Of a DNA stretch of 64,000 nt, positions 36,061-50,604 are shown in pieces (the first letter of the stretch is position 1; every line of letters starts with the position of its first letter). Source of the stretch: Anseranas semipalmata (taxonomy: Eukaryota > Chordata > Aves > Anseriformes > Anseranatidae); assembly GCA_013399115.1 (NCBI GenBank), contig VXAA01003176.1, positions 246,079-310,078 on the forward strand. The letters run 5' to 3'. The translations under genes and the position numbers were made by a program. The notes under the pieces are model-generated. The model made no database searches, had not been told where the DNA came from, and saw only the letters and a list, made by a program, of their open reading frames with translations.

Positions 36061-39000
36061 AGAAAAAGAGAGGGAAAGACAGAGAGGGGAAGACAGAGAG
36101 AAGAGCTTGTCAATATTACTATAGAGCTATCTGGGTCAAGTGGTTAGTGATTTTGAAAAGATTGTAGCAACTCAATTCTCCTGCCTGTCCTATCTCTTGG
36201 TTTTTAGGGCAAATCCAGGAAAGCTCAGAAATATCAGTAGCCAGGGTAAGTGACTCTGTCTAAAAAATGCTTAATCATCAAATCCTCTTGGTTCTGGAAG
36301 ATGCATTACTTGAACAAGATATTTACTGATTGGAGAAAAAAAAAAAGTATCACTAGAACTAGGAAGAAAAGAATAAGTCAAGTACTTTTCTGCATAGGGG
36401 CATACGGGGGCCTATTACAAGAATTTTCCTTCTGATTACCTGGAACAGTTTTGACACTGATGAGGCAGTCAGACACAAAGGAGAATATAGCCACATGCAA
36501 AGACACAGCAGATGCTAAAATACAGACAGTGGAGCTAAGAAGGTGTTTGCTTGACACCACAGGAGAGAACAGACAAAACAAAGAGTGCACTCCAGAATGA
36601 CAAACATCTTAAACTAAAGATGTCTGTGGCACAGAGATAAAAACATGCCCTAGCATGAGTCACATCTGTAATTTATGTAGATACTTATTTGATAGGACAT
36701 ATATTGAAGCTGGCTTTCTGTTATACTCCCGGAGCAGCAACAAAAAAGAAATACAGAAAAGGACTGTCATAGTCTAAGTACTCTCCAGCTGCTTCATGCT
36801 CCTTTCCTACCCCATCTGCCAACAGAATTTTATTCCTTCCTTTTGTCCCTTCAGATTTTCTTTTTTAATTTAGGCTATTGAAATGTGGAAGTCCCAAGAG
36901 AATAAGAACAAACTTTGTTTAAATATTCAATGTCACAAATAAAGTTTGTAGTCATTTCTTCTGTAATAAATGCCTAAATTTAAATGTGTCAATGTATTCA
37001 TTGGATCATATTAGGACATAATCAAATATTCATTTATAATAGTAGAGCAGCTCAACACTTGCTGACCATCTATAATTACATATGTACAGATTAGATAAGC
37101 CCAAGGATAGCGATAAAGTGACACTTTAAAATTTTATCAGAGAAGAATAAATACAAGGCAAGTATTTTCCCATCCATCTAAATCTCTTCTCATCCTACTT
37201 GTGTCAGTCAAACCTTAATCCAAGCTATAAATACAGTTCATTACACTTTTTTGATGCATGGCTAAGCCAGTTGCTGCTGTTTTCATGTTCGAGTAACATA
37301 TGCGCAGGCATGTGGCCATATTAATAATTCTCATTTGACTCAGGAATGTCACTGAAAGTTCATGCCTCCATACATCACTCTGAAGCAGAAAAAAAGCAAA
37401 AGGTTCAAATTCTAAATGATATCTAAAAACCCAAGCGACTCCCAAACGTGCTCAGATAACATTGCTGCATTGTCACATTCTTTACTTATACGTACAAGAG
37501 CACTTCCACCCCACCCCACATCTGAATCTCTCAGCACCTTTCATAAAGGTTCTTTTGGATGAAAGAGGAAATCACTACATATATAAAATCATTAAAATCT
37601 CTATAGTGAGAATAGCTCAACCTGCTACAAGACAACCTTCTCTATTTTTTTCTTCGAATAGCTACATTTAGACATTTTACTTATTGCCAGCAGTCCGCAG
37701 TCAGAAAAGGACAGATTTATGGAAGCAGAAGAGTGTTCCTGTATAGCTTGTGCCTATTCAGGAAAGTTTCACTCCACTTCTGTATTAGGATTATGTTTAT
37801 AATTATATGACGCATCAGATTACCGTTGTCTTTTTGATATAGCTATATATTAAACAGAATATTCAAAATCTTAGCAAGATTTTTGACACATCAAAAAATC
37901 CATTTGTGGCACTCATTTCCCAAAAGCTCAGGTAATGCAGTGTGATTGACACAGCGTGAGAAATTAATCTAGTGAAGTTCTCAAAATTTTTTTTCTGTTA
38001 TTACAATATTGCTTGTGACTGCACATTCTATTCTCACTGCTGGTGAAGAAAAGACTGTTATTTCTGCCTCAAGTAGCTTTATATGGCTTTTAAAAAGCTT
38101 TTAGACACAGTAGCTACATTTATGTTGGAATATTTTTCAAGTGTATTCTGCAGATGATGGAGAAGAAAGTCACTGATCAACAAGACACACTGCTTGCTTA
38201 CTTTGATAGGACATGTAAATGGTGACTCGTCTGACTTTTCCTGAGTAACAGCTGCAAAACCAAGATTTGGATAATGCATATTCTGAATTCCAACAGCTAA
38301 TCATAAGGAAATGTAAGGGTTATGAAAGACTGCTGGAAATATATTTTCCATTCTAAAAATAATAATAATAGAGAAAGCTTTGTAATATTCAAGGTTTTCT
38401 GTGTGATATCGCTAATTCTCCAGTTGTCTCTGTTAAATCTTATCTTTTCCTGCTTGGTATTTGTCAATTAAGCATGCTCATATTTCTTCACAAATCAACT
38501 ATATTGGTTGCCAATAGGTACTGAAATAATAGCTGCCAATTCCACACAAGTGATTTGACTGGTTTTGGAGCATAGGTAATTAACACTTGTACATAGTAAT
38601 AAAAGTGATTCTGATAACAAGCCTCTAATATGTATGTATTTTATAACACAAGATATGAGATAAAGCACAAGGACTGAGGTAGATTTTCAGTTGATAGCAG
38701 ACCCTCAGCTACAGCTTGCAACCTTCAGTCTTCGTGGTTTAAGCTAACCTGTGAAGTTAAGCTTCACATCTAAGGAAGAAGAACTTTCTCGCTGTGGAAC
38801 AAGCATTCATTCATCTTACCCAAGAGACAGTGAGTTGCCAACAAGTTCCAACTCTGCTGCTGGTGTGTGCCTCCAAACATACCATCGCTAACACAGTAGC
38901 ATATTTGCTGATGGTGACAGTGAACTCTAACCTCACGTTTGAATTTTATTTTCTCTTTGTCCCAAAGACCTAGGCAAAGCCTGTAATTTTTTTTTTATGT

Positions 39001-42000
39001 AAAAGCCTATCTCTAGAAACACTGACAATCTGTGAAACAACAAGAATAATCAGGATAACTAAAAATATGAAGATACCACGTACTAAAAACAAGTATCACT
39101 TGAGGATCTCTTCATAAAGAGATAAACTAACATTCCATCAAAAAGATAAAAGAAAAGAATGATGGTACCTATTTTTTTAATACAAAGAATAAGAAAATGT
39201 AGAGCTAGAAATAAGTTAATTGTAGTGCTTGTGGTCTTATGACAATTAGGACTTGACTTTCAATGGTTTTCTCCCTTAATCTGCTTTTTGTAGCTCAGTA
39301 ATAACAGTTACCACAATCAACCTTAGGAAAGACTCATCAAGCAAGTAAGGAAGGACTTAAAATAATGAAGGGAGTTATCATAGACAAGAACGGGAGTTTT
39401 AAAGTACACGTGGAAAGGAATTTTACTGTTTGTAAAAAAAAAATTCAAATTAAAAATTTGATTTTATTCTAAAATATACTTCAGTCAGAAATTAATTTTA
39501 CAGGTGTAGAGAACAACTGTTTTGTACTGTGTTTATTGTATGGACCTAATAAAATTAAGGCAAACTTTATATTAGAAAATGACAGAATAGTACTTCTGCC
39601 ATCAGGAGTTATTTCAGTGACTGCAGGGTAGTGAATAACTATGTAAACTTTAAAGTAATAGAGAAGCAAAAAAAAAAAAGCCTGTTTTAAAGCCTGATCT
39701 TGTGCCTTTGGGAGGCCTATTTTAAGCCTTTCTATTAACTGTAATTCATACATCTCCAGAAGCAGTAACCAAGAGATTATACTTGACAAAGACTACAGAT
39801 CTGCAATCTTTAGTTTTCCAAGTCACTATGAAATGAATATGCTTATTTTCTTTGATATATGATATAGTCACATATTATAGCTTAAAAATTCCTGGTTCAT
39901 ATTATTTTCCTCCCTTCATTGTTCATCCATCAGCAACCACACAAATACAGAAACGTCTAGGTCTTGTCAAGAAACTGTGATCACTTGCTGCTGGCTACTG
40001 CAGTTCTTTGTGGTTTTCCACACAGATTTACACAGTGCATGCCACAGACGCCTTTTCACGACACATAGTATGTCTCTTTTCTACTAGGCTTTTTAGATAA
40101 AGTTACTCTCAGTGTTCAGCCTGTGAAGTGGGTCTGTCTCCATCAAAATCACAAAAGTTCTATTGCTCTAAATTTTACCCATTGCCTGGTGAAGACTCAT
40201 CAGGCTACATTATAATCATAGCCATCTTTGCTTCTTTGCAAATAGAGCATAGTTTTTCAAAATATGTCAGGTATTATGGCATTGTAATTTGCAACATTCA
40301 CTAGATAATCATTCTTTCTATTTCTCTGAGTGTGTGTAATAATCCATTATGCTACTTCTCTATTTCCTCTTGCCTTTCAGTTATATCTCCTCACGCAATA
40401 GAATTTTTTTAATGTGCTGCCTTTGCATGAGGTGTAATCTTCACCCGGCAAGAAAGCCCTGAAAATGTCTTACGTGCCAGTCTGCAAAATTTTATCTTGT
40501 GGGGAAAAAGCATTTTACAGCTGGACAACTACTATACAGCACAGTACAAAATATGAAGTGACATGCTGTAGAACTCAACTTACTTAAATTTACCAACATT
40601 AGTGTTGAATTTCCACATGTAAGCCACTTGCTGGATTAGTTGTATATCTTACATGTCAATGTAACATACCAGCATTTGAGCTTAATTTAAGATTTTTTTT
40701 TGTCTGTCATCCTATTAAATTTCAATATTGTTCTCCACTTCCACACCTTTGAGGTTTGATATGTTTCCTAGCAAACACTTATTGAAGTTAATGGACCTTT
40801 TTCCTCCCTGCTTTTTTCCCCTGTTTTAGGCTTCATTTGACTCATGCTACAATATTTAAATTAGATGTATATTTATGTTATAATCTTGAATTTTCAAGAG
40901 TTTATGTATTTCTTATGATTTTGGAGGAAAGCTTAACAATATAGGTCCCTTTGACTATACAAATTTCAAGTGCTAACCAGAGGAAGTTGATTTATTTATT
41001 TTTGCTAAGCAACTGGAGCAGGCAATGCTTCAAATATGATCTATACAGATAGCATTACTTCTCACTTATTCAGCAACATTCTGAGTAATTCCTCTCTGTA
41101 ATTCCTGCCGTATGGTAATAGGATGCCAGTTCCTTTCTGCAGCTCTGTCTACTTCCTCCTCTAATCTCTTCTGAAAACAGCTCTCTTTTCTCTCCTTATA
41201 TCTCTTAAATAATAGATAGTAGATGTCAAGGGAGAAATAAACTACATAAAGCATGATAAATAAAGTTAACAGGAAAAGTTTGGGTTTTGTTCTTGGGTTT
41301 TGTTGTTGTTTTTAAGTAAAAGAAGCCTGTCTTTGATTATTAATGGCTTCTGTGATCACAAAGTTAGCAGATTCTTCTCTTATTAAAACAAATAACTTCA
41401 GTTCTCATCCTTTATGGTTCCTGCAAAACATTTTTCTAACAGCAAGGGAAGTGCATACAGTGCAAAACATCCATCAATAGCACCGTTCATGGCCAAATAA
41501 TCAGCTTTCTAGCACTATATGTGAGAAATGGCAATTGTCCTTCTGTGTCAATAGGAACGTATCAGGACACATTTTAGGGCAAAAGAGAGACTTTTAGACT
41601 CATCACCTGATGATCCAAAGTGCTGATGTTTCCAGGAACTCCTGCAGACTTCCCTGCTCAAAACACCCTTTTTAGCAGATTTACATGTTAAATAAACAAA
41701 GGAAATTTGCAAAGTCTTGTGCTGACTTACTAATAAAAAATTTCAATTCTGAGTAAAGGCACAAGCTGGCTGATAGTAAAGAGCAGAAATGAAATCTTGT
41801 ATATGAAAAATATTTGCATTTATGTAAACACATGCAATGTAATTGTGATGGAACAACATAGAAATGAAGAAACCAATGGAAGGAAGAAACCAAGTATGTA
41901 CACTTAGTTGTTCAGATTTTTCAGTTCAGATTTCTTTCAAGGAAGTAATTAAAAGGTAGTTAAGATTATGATGTTTTGTACAGTGAGCTATCCAAAACTA

Positions 42001-45000
42001 CAGAAACATTATATTAAAAATAAAAAGGTGTTTGGGGAGTATAGTTTGGCCCATTCCCCTCTTTTCATAGTGAAATATTGACTCGAGGACTCCCACCACC
42101 TGCGCAGAGCTGGGCTTGAAAAATGAAATAGATGCATGCCAGCACATTTATTGGCATAAATAATCTTCAGTATCATGAATTGTGAACAGTGTTCACATCA
42201 GATTATCTAAAGCTTGGACAGTGGTTTTGTTTCTGTAACAAGTGCTGTTTTCTCATGGGTCAATAATCTTGACCAACTAGTTAGCTGGAACTGCTTTCTT
42301 ACAAAGCAAAAGCAACAAATAATACTTCCTCAGCCAACTCTGAAAAATAGCACTTACAAAAGAGGTGATCTTTGGCATGTTTATTGAAAACTTGTCCTCT
42401 TGCAAGCTGACTTCACTATTTTGAAGCCAGAATAATTAACTTCTTATAGTACCTACAGGAAAAATACTGGGAGCAAAATCATCTCAGTGGGACATCTGGT
42501 CCTCTTTAACAGCATTCATAATTTAAAGAAGTGACATTATGGATATAGTACCTAACCCTTCCCAAACCCCAACTATACATTTGAATATACTGTTTATTGG
42601 GTAATAGGATTTTTTTTTATTTAGCCATTGAGATTTTAATTGTGCCCGCACAGCTCCCATTGATCTGTCTTGCAAATTTAAGGGATTTGTTGTTACTGAA
42701 AAAATATCAGACCTTATAAATAGGCAAAAATCTCTGGATTTTGGTAGCATAAGACTACATATAAGTAATGCTAGCATGGAGAGACGAGTGAAGATCTGCA
42801 AATCTGAACAACTGGACTGAGAACTTACTGTCCTCACTGTATGAATTATATAGGTTATTTCAACAAGTTCCAGGCCAGCTCGAGGGCCCAAACGCCCATT
42901 GGTGGCTGATGTGCACTGAGCACACTCCTGGACAGCACCTGTAATTTAGTTTTGTCTGATAGGAATCCTGCTCAGGAAGTTCTTCACAACATGAACCAAA
43001 ACACAGCAAGCAAAGACAATTGGTCTATTCACTTGAAAAGCACACTTGTTTTCCAAACTAGAATACTAACGCTCGTAACGCTGACACTTTCCCAGATACA
43101 TCAGACTTTTTCACTGGAGAGAATTACGTGATGATCCCTTTCTGATTACAAGCAGGTTTAGCCACAGATGATGATTATGTTAATGATTTTTAGAAATGTA
43201 AAGGTACTAAGATTGCTACCCCAGAAGAACTGAACTTTCAACATATAATCAGAAAACAAAATGTTTTTCTTCGTAATAGGAAGTAGCAATTCTTGAAAGT
43301 CACAGATATGTAGTCCTCCTTATCAGACAGATATTAATTAGCTGACTCTCACAGTTTTAAATCTCTGCAGATACCAGTTTGCAGTTATAGATTACGTTAG
43401 CACTCAAACGAGTTTCACTTTTTCCCAGAGAGAAAATTTCCTCTGTCCCGAATGCATTAACTGGAAAGTTTTATCCAAGGTTTCAGTTTTTACATCTGAT
43501 AGAAAACAGCCTTGCCAATCTGTCACATGGAAATACCCCGTGTGGAGTGCTTTTTGTCACCTTGGTTACAAGCCAGCTTTACTTCATTCTTCAGTGAATA
43601 GGTAAACTGGAGCAGCCACTGAACAAACCCAAGATGAGTTATATTTTGCTGTCAATGTTTTTGACAAGACTTTCACCATGAATTCACCAAGTCTTACATG
43701 TGCAACATACTAGCCAACCAAGTTGAAGAACGTTGATAAACTTTTCTTCAGCTGAGGAAAATAACTTTAAGAGATGCAAGAATCAATGACATCAGTTGAG
43801 TTGTGTGTTAATACCTGTTTATTAGCAGGAACAGAGGCAACCCTAATGTAAATAGGGGGTTTCAGAGGTCAGGGACTTCATGCGGATGGGCATGCATGGG
43901 ACTGCTTGTCACGAACAGAGGGAATTGTACAGCCTCTATTAAATCTAGGAGTGGACCAGAAGCCTCACAGGTAGCATTGAGCTACAGTTCTTGGGAAAAT
44001 TGTCCATTCTGAATGGAGCTTTAAATACACTGATTACCAAGAACAACTAGTAGAAGACATCTAACAGGCTAGAAAATGGCACTAGCATAAGATGTTCATT
44101 AGTTGCATGTATTGCTCTTATACAGATTTCACTAGGAATTAATAAGATTTATTTGCAGCCTTTACAGTTGGAGGGAACAGAAGGGGGAAGAAAAAGGAGG
44201 GAAGAAAAAGAGCATGGAATAGTTTGTCTGCGTCCTCAAAGATGTCAAATGAAATTCCGTTTTCAAAGCTGATATTGTTTTGGACCCAAAGAATGTTTTA
44301 AACTTCAGAGGTGAAATTGTGTCCACTGCAAAATTAATGGAATTTGTTGCTGTTTTGATGACATCACTAAAATCAGTAAAATACTTGTTCATAATTATTC
44401 TTGGAACTCAAAACTATTAAGTAGCACTTATTTAGCAAATATGTATGTGCGTACTTTACTCCCTAGTTAAATGTTTTACCAAACAGAATTTATAAAGTGT
44501 AGTTCATATTATATATGAAATGTGCTTCCATGAAGTTGCATCCTTTTCTCAGAGCCAAATACTTCAGTTCTAATCTGCAAAGCAGAACCTATTGCACTGT
44601 GCTGCAGAAATGGTACAAAATGGTACTTGAACAAAACATGTCCATAAATTTTTGTTCCAAAAACTGCTTTGCAGCTTTCTGAAGTGTCCCCAAAATGACT
44701 ACTATTGTCCTTTTTAATGCTGAACTACAAAATGATAGCTACCTGACATTCACGTCCTCACTGATGTATACAACGCAGAGTGCATTTTAAAGAAGAGCAT
44801 AAGTAGGATGGGATGTGGTTGAATGATCTTTACTCAGAAACAGCTCTAAAAATGATTTTGAAATAAAAATGGTTTCAGTTTTTCTATTTCCAATTTTACA
44901 TAGCACTTGCTGGATATTATTGCTTCTAGACTATATGCACTTACCGTATTGCGCTTAAAAAGGGAAGAGTAACGTAGCTGATCAAATTCAGCCTGTTTAA

Positions 45001-48000
45001 AAGTTAGTATCACCATCTAGTGGCAGTTTGAGGGATTTTAGGTAAGACATTCTTCAATGCAGTGTTTTGTTTAGTGTAAGAACCATCCATTCAGATGTTT
45101 TCTGCCAGCGTTACACTCATTTAAGCACATCAGTTCTGCCTAGCATATGAATATAAGAACTAATTATTATTCATGCAAATGATAGCTTCACACTATTTGT
45201 AAAAAAAAAAAAAAAATTAAAATTAATCTTTGATCCGGGCAGTTTGCTACCCTTTGCTTACCAACTCTTTCAATAACTTTGGGAACCAGACAGATGCATA
45301 CCAACAATCCATAATAGAGATTAACAATTCTCATTCTTAGGTTTTAATTCCCATATTTTTCAGAATGAGTTAATTGCACACAATTATCATTGTATTCTCT
45401 CTATTTTCAGTTTATGTCAGCTTTGCAGTCTCACAGAGGATGCTGTATAACACCGTTTATGCTCTATAAACAGATCTCAAGAACAAGATGAAATACCTCT
45501 CTAGCTCCAGTTAAGAAACAAAATCTTAATATTCAATAGTATTGTCCCAATGTTTTGCATACCACCTCTCTAGCCCATCTCTTTTCTTCTCCTCTTCTTC
45601 TTAAATTCCCTATTTAAAATATATTGGTATAGCAAGAATAAAACCTTTTATTGCATGGTAAACTATGGTAATCACAAATTCTAATAGATAAACATATGCC
45701 TTTTTAGTAAACATCATTTCTCAAGGTTACCGCGTAATAATAAATCACCGGGCTTCACTAAATATTTGTTATTCATAGCATGGAAATATTGGTATATGTT
45801 GCTCTAATATACTACTTTTCCTTTTCAATTACATTAAATAAACACAGAGGTTGGCTTAACTTATTAACTACTCATTTTCTTTGACAGCACAAGAAACTAA
45901 GTTCTTACTATCCCAATAAGAACATGAGTTGTCATGCCATTCACACCAGCAAGCCATTGGAGTAGATCATGTACAATGCAAAATCCTTCTCATCTACCAC
46001 AGCTCTCTGAAACATCTAGTGTAGTGAAACTGAAACTTCTATATGTAGTCCCATATATTCTCTTTTCTTCAGCTCATTCTTGATATTTCTCACTCTTTTT
46101 ATGTTTGTTGATTCCAAACAAGAGAAGAATGCTCTGTATTACTGAGGAAACCTGGTTTAGTTTTCCCTCTTGCCAAACAGCCTCTACCTCCATTCTTTGA
46201 AACAACTTTAACATCTTACTCCGTACAAGAATTCTTACTTTGCCCAACTGCCTTTTTTTTTTTTTCCTCCAGAGTCTGCCTTCTCCTTTTCCTGTTTGTT
46301 TCCTGTACACAAAAGATTCTGCCCACAGACATTATGTCTCCAGCAGGTACTATGCAACAGAGATTACTGGTGCCCTTGCCAAACTATTAAACCCTTCCTT
46401 ACCTCAGCGCATAGCATTTTTTATACTTTACAAACCATGACATCCTATCATTACTGAATTGGAATGCACAGAATAGCTACAAATGCTGTAGACTGTAAAA
46501 AATTATCCCAAAAGATCTGCAAATTTTATTATAGAGACCCCCACCCCCAGCATTAAAGTAGTAATGTAAAGTAGTAGTAAAGCTACAGCATTACAACATT
46601 GCTGTGTTTTAAAAGCCAGAAACATATGAGGCCCATTGCATTTTCTACATGCTGTATCCCAACCAGAAGAGCACCTCTGACTCTGAGGTCTTGAGTATAT
46701 TATATCACAATTGCAAAAAGTCAATCGCAAAAAGAATACATAAATGTTTTGGTCAGGGACAAAACACACCAAGGAGCTGCAAGAAGGTGCACTCTTTCTC
46801 CATTTTCTTGGAAGGACGTGATATTCAGAGGAAACAGACAGGTGAAGTCTCCACTCTCTTGTAGGTGACAAGCGCCGAGCCTTTTGACAGGTACTGTTCA
46901 GTCCACTAAACACATCGGCAGTTGTAAATTGCTAGACAAAGTCATTCAGCAATTACAATACTTTGATCCATGAAAAAGTGTCAGCTGCAAAGCTATAAGG
47001 GTTTCTGCATTTTTTTTAATTGTTTTGTTTTTGGAAAGCTAGCAAATATGCAAAACACACAAAGTATGTATACTCATTCATACTCAGGAAAAAAAGCAAC
47101 CTTTTCAATAAATAGGCCTTTGCAGATGACTAACATATATTCTTCAAAGGATATAATGAAACACATAATGAACTGAAAAACAATACGCACATTATGTATT
47201 GCACTAGTGCAGGTCCTTGTGCATTGCCAAAAATACTGATAAAGTGCAAAAGCCTGCTAGCAACCATAGATTAGGAAAAACCTGACTGTAACTAGACAGC
47301 GCAATTGGCTGTCACGGACCAGCGATAGATGCCATGTGACTGACTTCACAGTATGTCATTCTAATAAGCAGTCTCTTTCATAAACGCTTCAGTTATAGCA
47401 GCAGTGTGACATACAGAGATGCTTATGTGTCTCATAAGCATTAACTTTACTCTGTCTGCAATCTTAAAATGATTGAAGATTAACTATTCATCAAATGAAT
47501 TTCTGCAAATTGTGCCAGGAATTGGAAGTACAGAATATTCTTTTTCTAGGAGCTGCTGGTTTGGGAGGAGGTACATTTGCAGCCATGTTTCCTCCACCTG
47601 CTCTGTGTATTGTTGGATAAACACAATTTTGTCAGCTGTTCACTTTCTCTGAGTTTATCTAAGTCATACTGTCTCTGAGAAAGAAATTTTCTGCACGACT
47701 TGCATGACTTTTCTTCAGAGACAGTACAATGATTGAAGGCATGCTCTGGAAGCTGGTGGTTTGGCAAGTGAAGGGTGGAAGGTGGGAGAATAGGAAGCAG
47801 CAATGGATTTTTGAGAGGTATTTAGAGAAGCCTGAGGCAAGTAGCCTTGCTGAACATATGAGGTAAAGTACAGGACCTTGGCTGGTGATGAGCGTAGTGG
47901 CATGTAGGAGGTTAATCACGTTTGAAGGGATTGTATAATTCTTGTTCTCTTCTCCATTTCTAATATTTTGGTTAGCAGGAACAAGCTAACAAAGGAAAAG

Positions 48001-48691
48001 GGTGCACCAAACATTAGCTCTTGCCAGGGCTCACTGGTTAAACACAGTTCTAACGTATTACTTCAGTCCATATACTAACTGTCAGGTTTGTTTAGACACC
48101 TTCAGTACAAAGTTTTAATCATTTACCCCTTCCTGAGATGATAGAAAAACACTGTTTTGAAAGCAGAATGCTCCTATATTTGCAGAACTATAAGATGTCT
48201 TGCTTTCAAAACAGACTTCCCTCTCTCACACTTCCAGCCAGTTCTAGAAAAAGTGAAGCAAATTTCCTTTACTTAGTTACTAGACACAGACAAGGCCTCA
48301 CAAGGTAAACCGATGATAAAAGCTGGCTTTTAAATAAATCTTTTACCATGTCAGACCATCATGAGGCAGTTCAGATGAGAAGGTATCAAATAAGAGTTAT
48401 TAGTAGTTAAAGCTGAGGGGATAGTTTCCTCTCCTATAACTCATTGTTAGTTTCCCTTGTTGCCAATAAACGGAGCTCGTGTTGCTTTTATGGAACATTA
48501 CTTTCACACTATGTGAGGAGGGTAACAAACAGCCAAGATATTGCCCTCACCTGGTACTTTATTTTTTTGGCACTTTCTCATTTCTGTTTCGAAAACTGGA
48601 ATTTCCTTTTTACTTAGGAGAAGGGAAGGGAGCTACATGTGGCATTATTAAATGACTGAGTTCGTCAGTTCTTTAAGTAACAGATGTTAAA
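36061..48691. other. Long AT-rich non-coding stretch, no gene seen
   Basis: About 12.6 kb with no recognisable gene or named transposon. Frames at 42523-42891 (minus, 122 codons) and 46503-46913 (minus, 136 codons) are the longest; neither shows a signal peptide, domain or motif that I recognise. A15-type runs lie near 45200-45215. A CTCF-like motif is at 45012-45023. Confidence 0.5.
45012..45023 (-). promoter_or_regulatory. CTCF-like core motif
   Basis: On the minus strand the sequence reads CCACTAGATGGT, which agrees with 11 of 12 positions of the core CCASYAGRKGGC bound by the insulator protein CTCF. Occupancy cannot be judged from sequence. Confidence 0.35.
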
Positions 48692-48770
48692 ACCAGAGGG
48701 ACCACCGTGATCAGCCAGTCCCACCTTCTACATGCCACAGGCCATGAAGCCCCAGCCTGTAGTTCCTGCA
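48692..48770 (-). repeat. Ancient CR1-type 3' fragment
   Basis: ACCAGAGGGACCACCGTGAT, then CAGTCCCACCTTCTACATGC and CACAGGCCATGAAG, then GTAGTTCCTGCA, are the antisense of an old CR1 3' end found across birds and turtles (ggaccattgtgatcatctag..., cctcctgyataacacaggccat..., agtaattcctgca). The order and spacing are kept over about 80 bp despite divergence. Confidence 0.75.
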
Positions 48771-48809
48771 GGTAGCCCAGCACGCCTGCAGCGTAGATCT
48801 GTTCTGTAC

Positions 48810-48826
48810 CAGTGGTTCCCAAACTG
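48810..48826 (+). repeat. Possible hAT (Charlie-type) terminal inverted repeat
   Basis: CAGTGGTTCCCAAACTG is very close to the terminal inverted repeat of hAT-Charlie DNA transposons. I could not find the opposite end or an 8-bp target duplication nearby, and the following bases do not look like a known Charlie interior. It may be chance. Confidence 0.25.
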
Positions 48827-49024
48827 ATGTTAAGCCTCACATGAAGAAATCGGCAATATTCTGTGTTTCGCTAAAGCTTCTCTTCTCATATATTTCATGT
48901 GCTTTTTATTGCTTACAACTGGGGAAGACAGAATCCATGGCCAGCTACTGGGTAGACTGAGTACCTAGGCCTAGCTGCTGTACATACACATTCAATATAT
49001 GTATATATTTCCCATTAACAGATT

Positions 49025-49236
49025 TTATTCCTGATGAGCCAGAGGGGAAAACAGGATGAGGCTGTTGGGGCTGCTTATGCGAGTGCTGAGTGTTCCTGTG
49101 TTGTGCGTTGTGTACGTGTGTTTGTGCATGTGCCTGGTGGGAATATGTGCACAGCATTGCAACCAGTTCGACTTGGTGGCATGGAGCTGCAGCAGCCTTG
49201 CCTCCACTGGACAGCTGGATTTGGCAGCCCCTAACA
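49025..49236 (+). mobile_element. Diverged fragment of the same LTR family as 15604-16383
   Basis: The plus strand here matches the minus strand of 15604-15740. Shared pieces in order are GGGAATAYGTGC, GACYTGG, GCATGGA, GCAGCCTTGCCTC and the end CCTAACA/TCTAACA. Before this both copies are rich in TGTG. The clear part is about 49104-49236, and the weaker match to the R/poly(A) region extends it to about 49025. A U3 is not recognisable upstream, where the CR1 relic lies. A 144-codon frame starting at 49090 runs out of the fragment and is not a gene. Confidence 0.75.
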
Positions 49237-50604
49237 GCATATAAATACATATACAGATCTATAAATTATGCATGTCTGCAAGTGTGCACACATACTTTTC
49301 CCCAAATTTTTAATCATTCCAGTATTTTAGTTCAAAATCTGTCAGAAGATTACACAATCACGGCACAGAAGGCTCAGAAATTACTGCCTATCCAAAGATA
49401 TGATAAACTCACTATTTGGAATAACTTTCCCTGCCACAACTATGAAGGAAATTTTTTCAGGCACTATAATATGATCTGTGCCTGGATTCTGAGTTTATTG
49501 GACACCACCCACAGAAAGATTTGAGTAGCCAAACTACTCTGCTGTTAATATAACTACTTTATATCTTACTTGAAAAGAAGTTATCATCATTATGACAAAA
49601 ATATTCACATTTTTCATTTCGTAACTTTACTTATAAAGCTTCTCATGCATCTTCTTTTTATTTATGTACATACATCTCCTGACTTTTATATCTTGGTTTT
49701 ATGTTTTACAACTTTCACTGGTATTTCTCAGTCATTGGACAGCTTTTTCTTCTATAAATTTGACAAATGTCTGTGCACACAAGAAAAATCAGATGTGTCA
49801 TTTCTTTAATAGGTACTAAACATTCTCTGTCAGAGTTCTCTCACTCAATTTCCAATGGTGTTGTTTTTATTGTTTGGATGATTTCCTTCCTATAAGTACA
49901 TTAGAATGTCAGTTTTTACTTTCAAAACCATTTCAAAGGTTGATTTAAAGCATGCCACATCCAGTATCTTCCCCTCCCCTCCCTGATAATTCATCATTCA
50001 TTTTTTGACTTTTTTGGAGGAGGATGGGGGGGGGGGGGCATTTTGGCATTTTAAATGCATTTTCCATTAACGTACACCTCATATAACAAAGGTCTGAGTC
50101 AAAATGCTCCTAAAGTCAGTATAAGTATGACACAGTCTCTCTAAATTCATCCCTGTCCAGATAGGGATGAAAGCCTGCTTCCAGGAGCGGATGTCCCTAA
50201 AGATCTTCTTGCTCCAAACTGGCATAAGGAGAAGTGGGACCAAAGGCTACTGTCACCTTCTGGGATTTCCTGAGGGTTAGTGGCACAGCTCTGGATAATT
50301 TCTCTATGCCTAATCCCCTGATCCAGCCCACCTGAGGGAGTAGTACTCTTCCTTCTGTGTCTATTGATGACTTGGGACACTTTGGCTGATGTTTCACAGG
50401 GGATAGAGGGGAAGGCAAGAGTAGTCATACTCATCTGGATCACCTAACTCATTGCAATAATAACATGAGGCTGGTTACACATAGCCACCTTTTCCCTGTA
50501 TCAGGTAGGCCAAAAAAGGTACTAAAGTTAGTACAGTACCAACAAAAGCAACATCTGATGCCCAAATTGTTAGAACTGGCAGGTAAAGGTTTGGGACCCA
50601 GCAG
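49237..50604. other. Non-coding stretch with a G13 run
   Basis: A G13 homopolymer at 50026-50038 can form a G-quadruplex-like structure and is prone to sequencing error. A more GC-balanced patch at 50147-50443 holds two overlapping minus-strand frames (98 and 73 codons) that resemble no known protein. Nothing else is recognised. Confidence 0.5.

Noticed and set aside
42523..42891. 122-codon minus-strand frame
   Set aside because: No recognisable domain and no splice signals in register. Taken as chance.
46503..46913. 136-codon minus-strand frame
   Set aside because: Composition looks random and no family, signal peptide or splice context is evident. A frame of this size is expected by chance in 64 kb.
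49090..49524. Longest open frame of the window (144 codons, plus)
   Set aside because: It starts inside the TG-rich LTR fragment, leaves it without any signal, and shows no domain or homology that I recognise.
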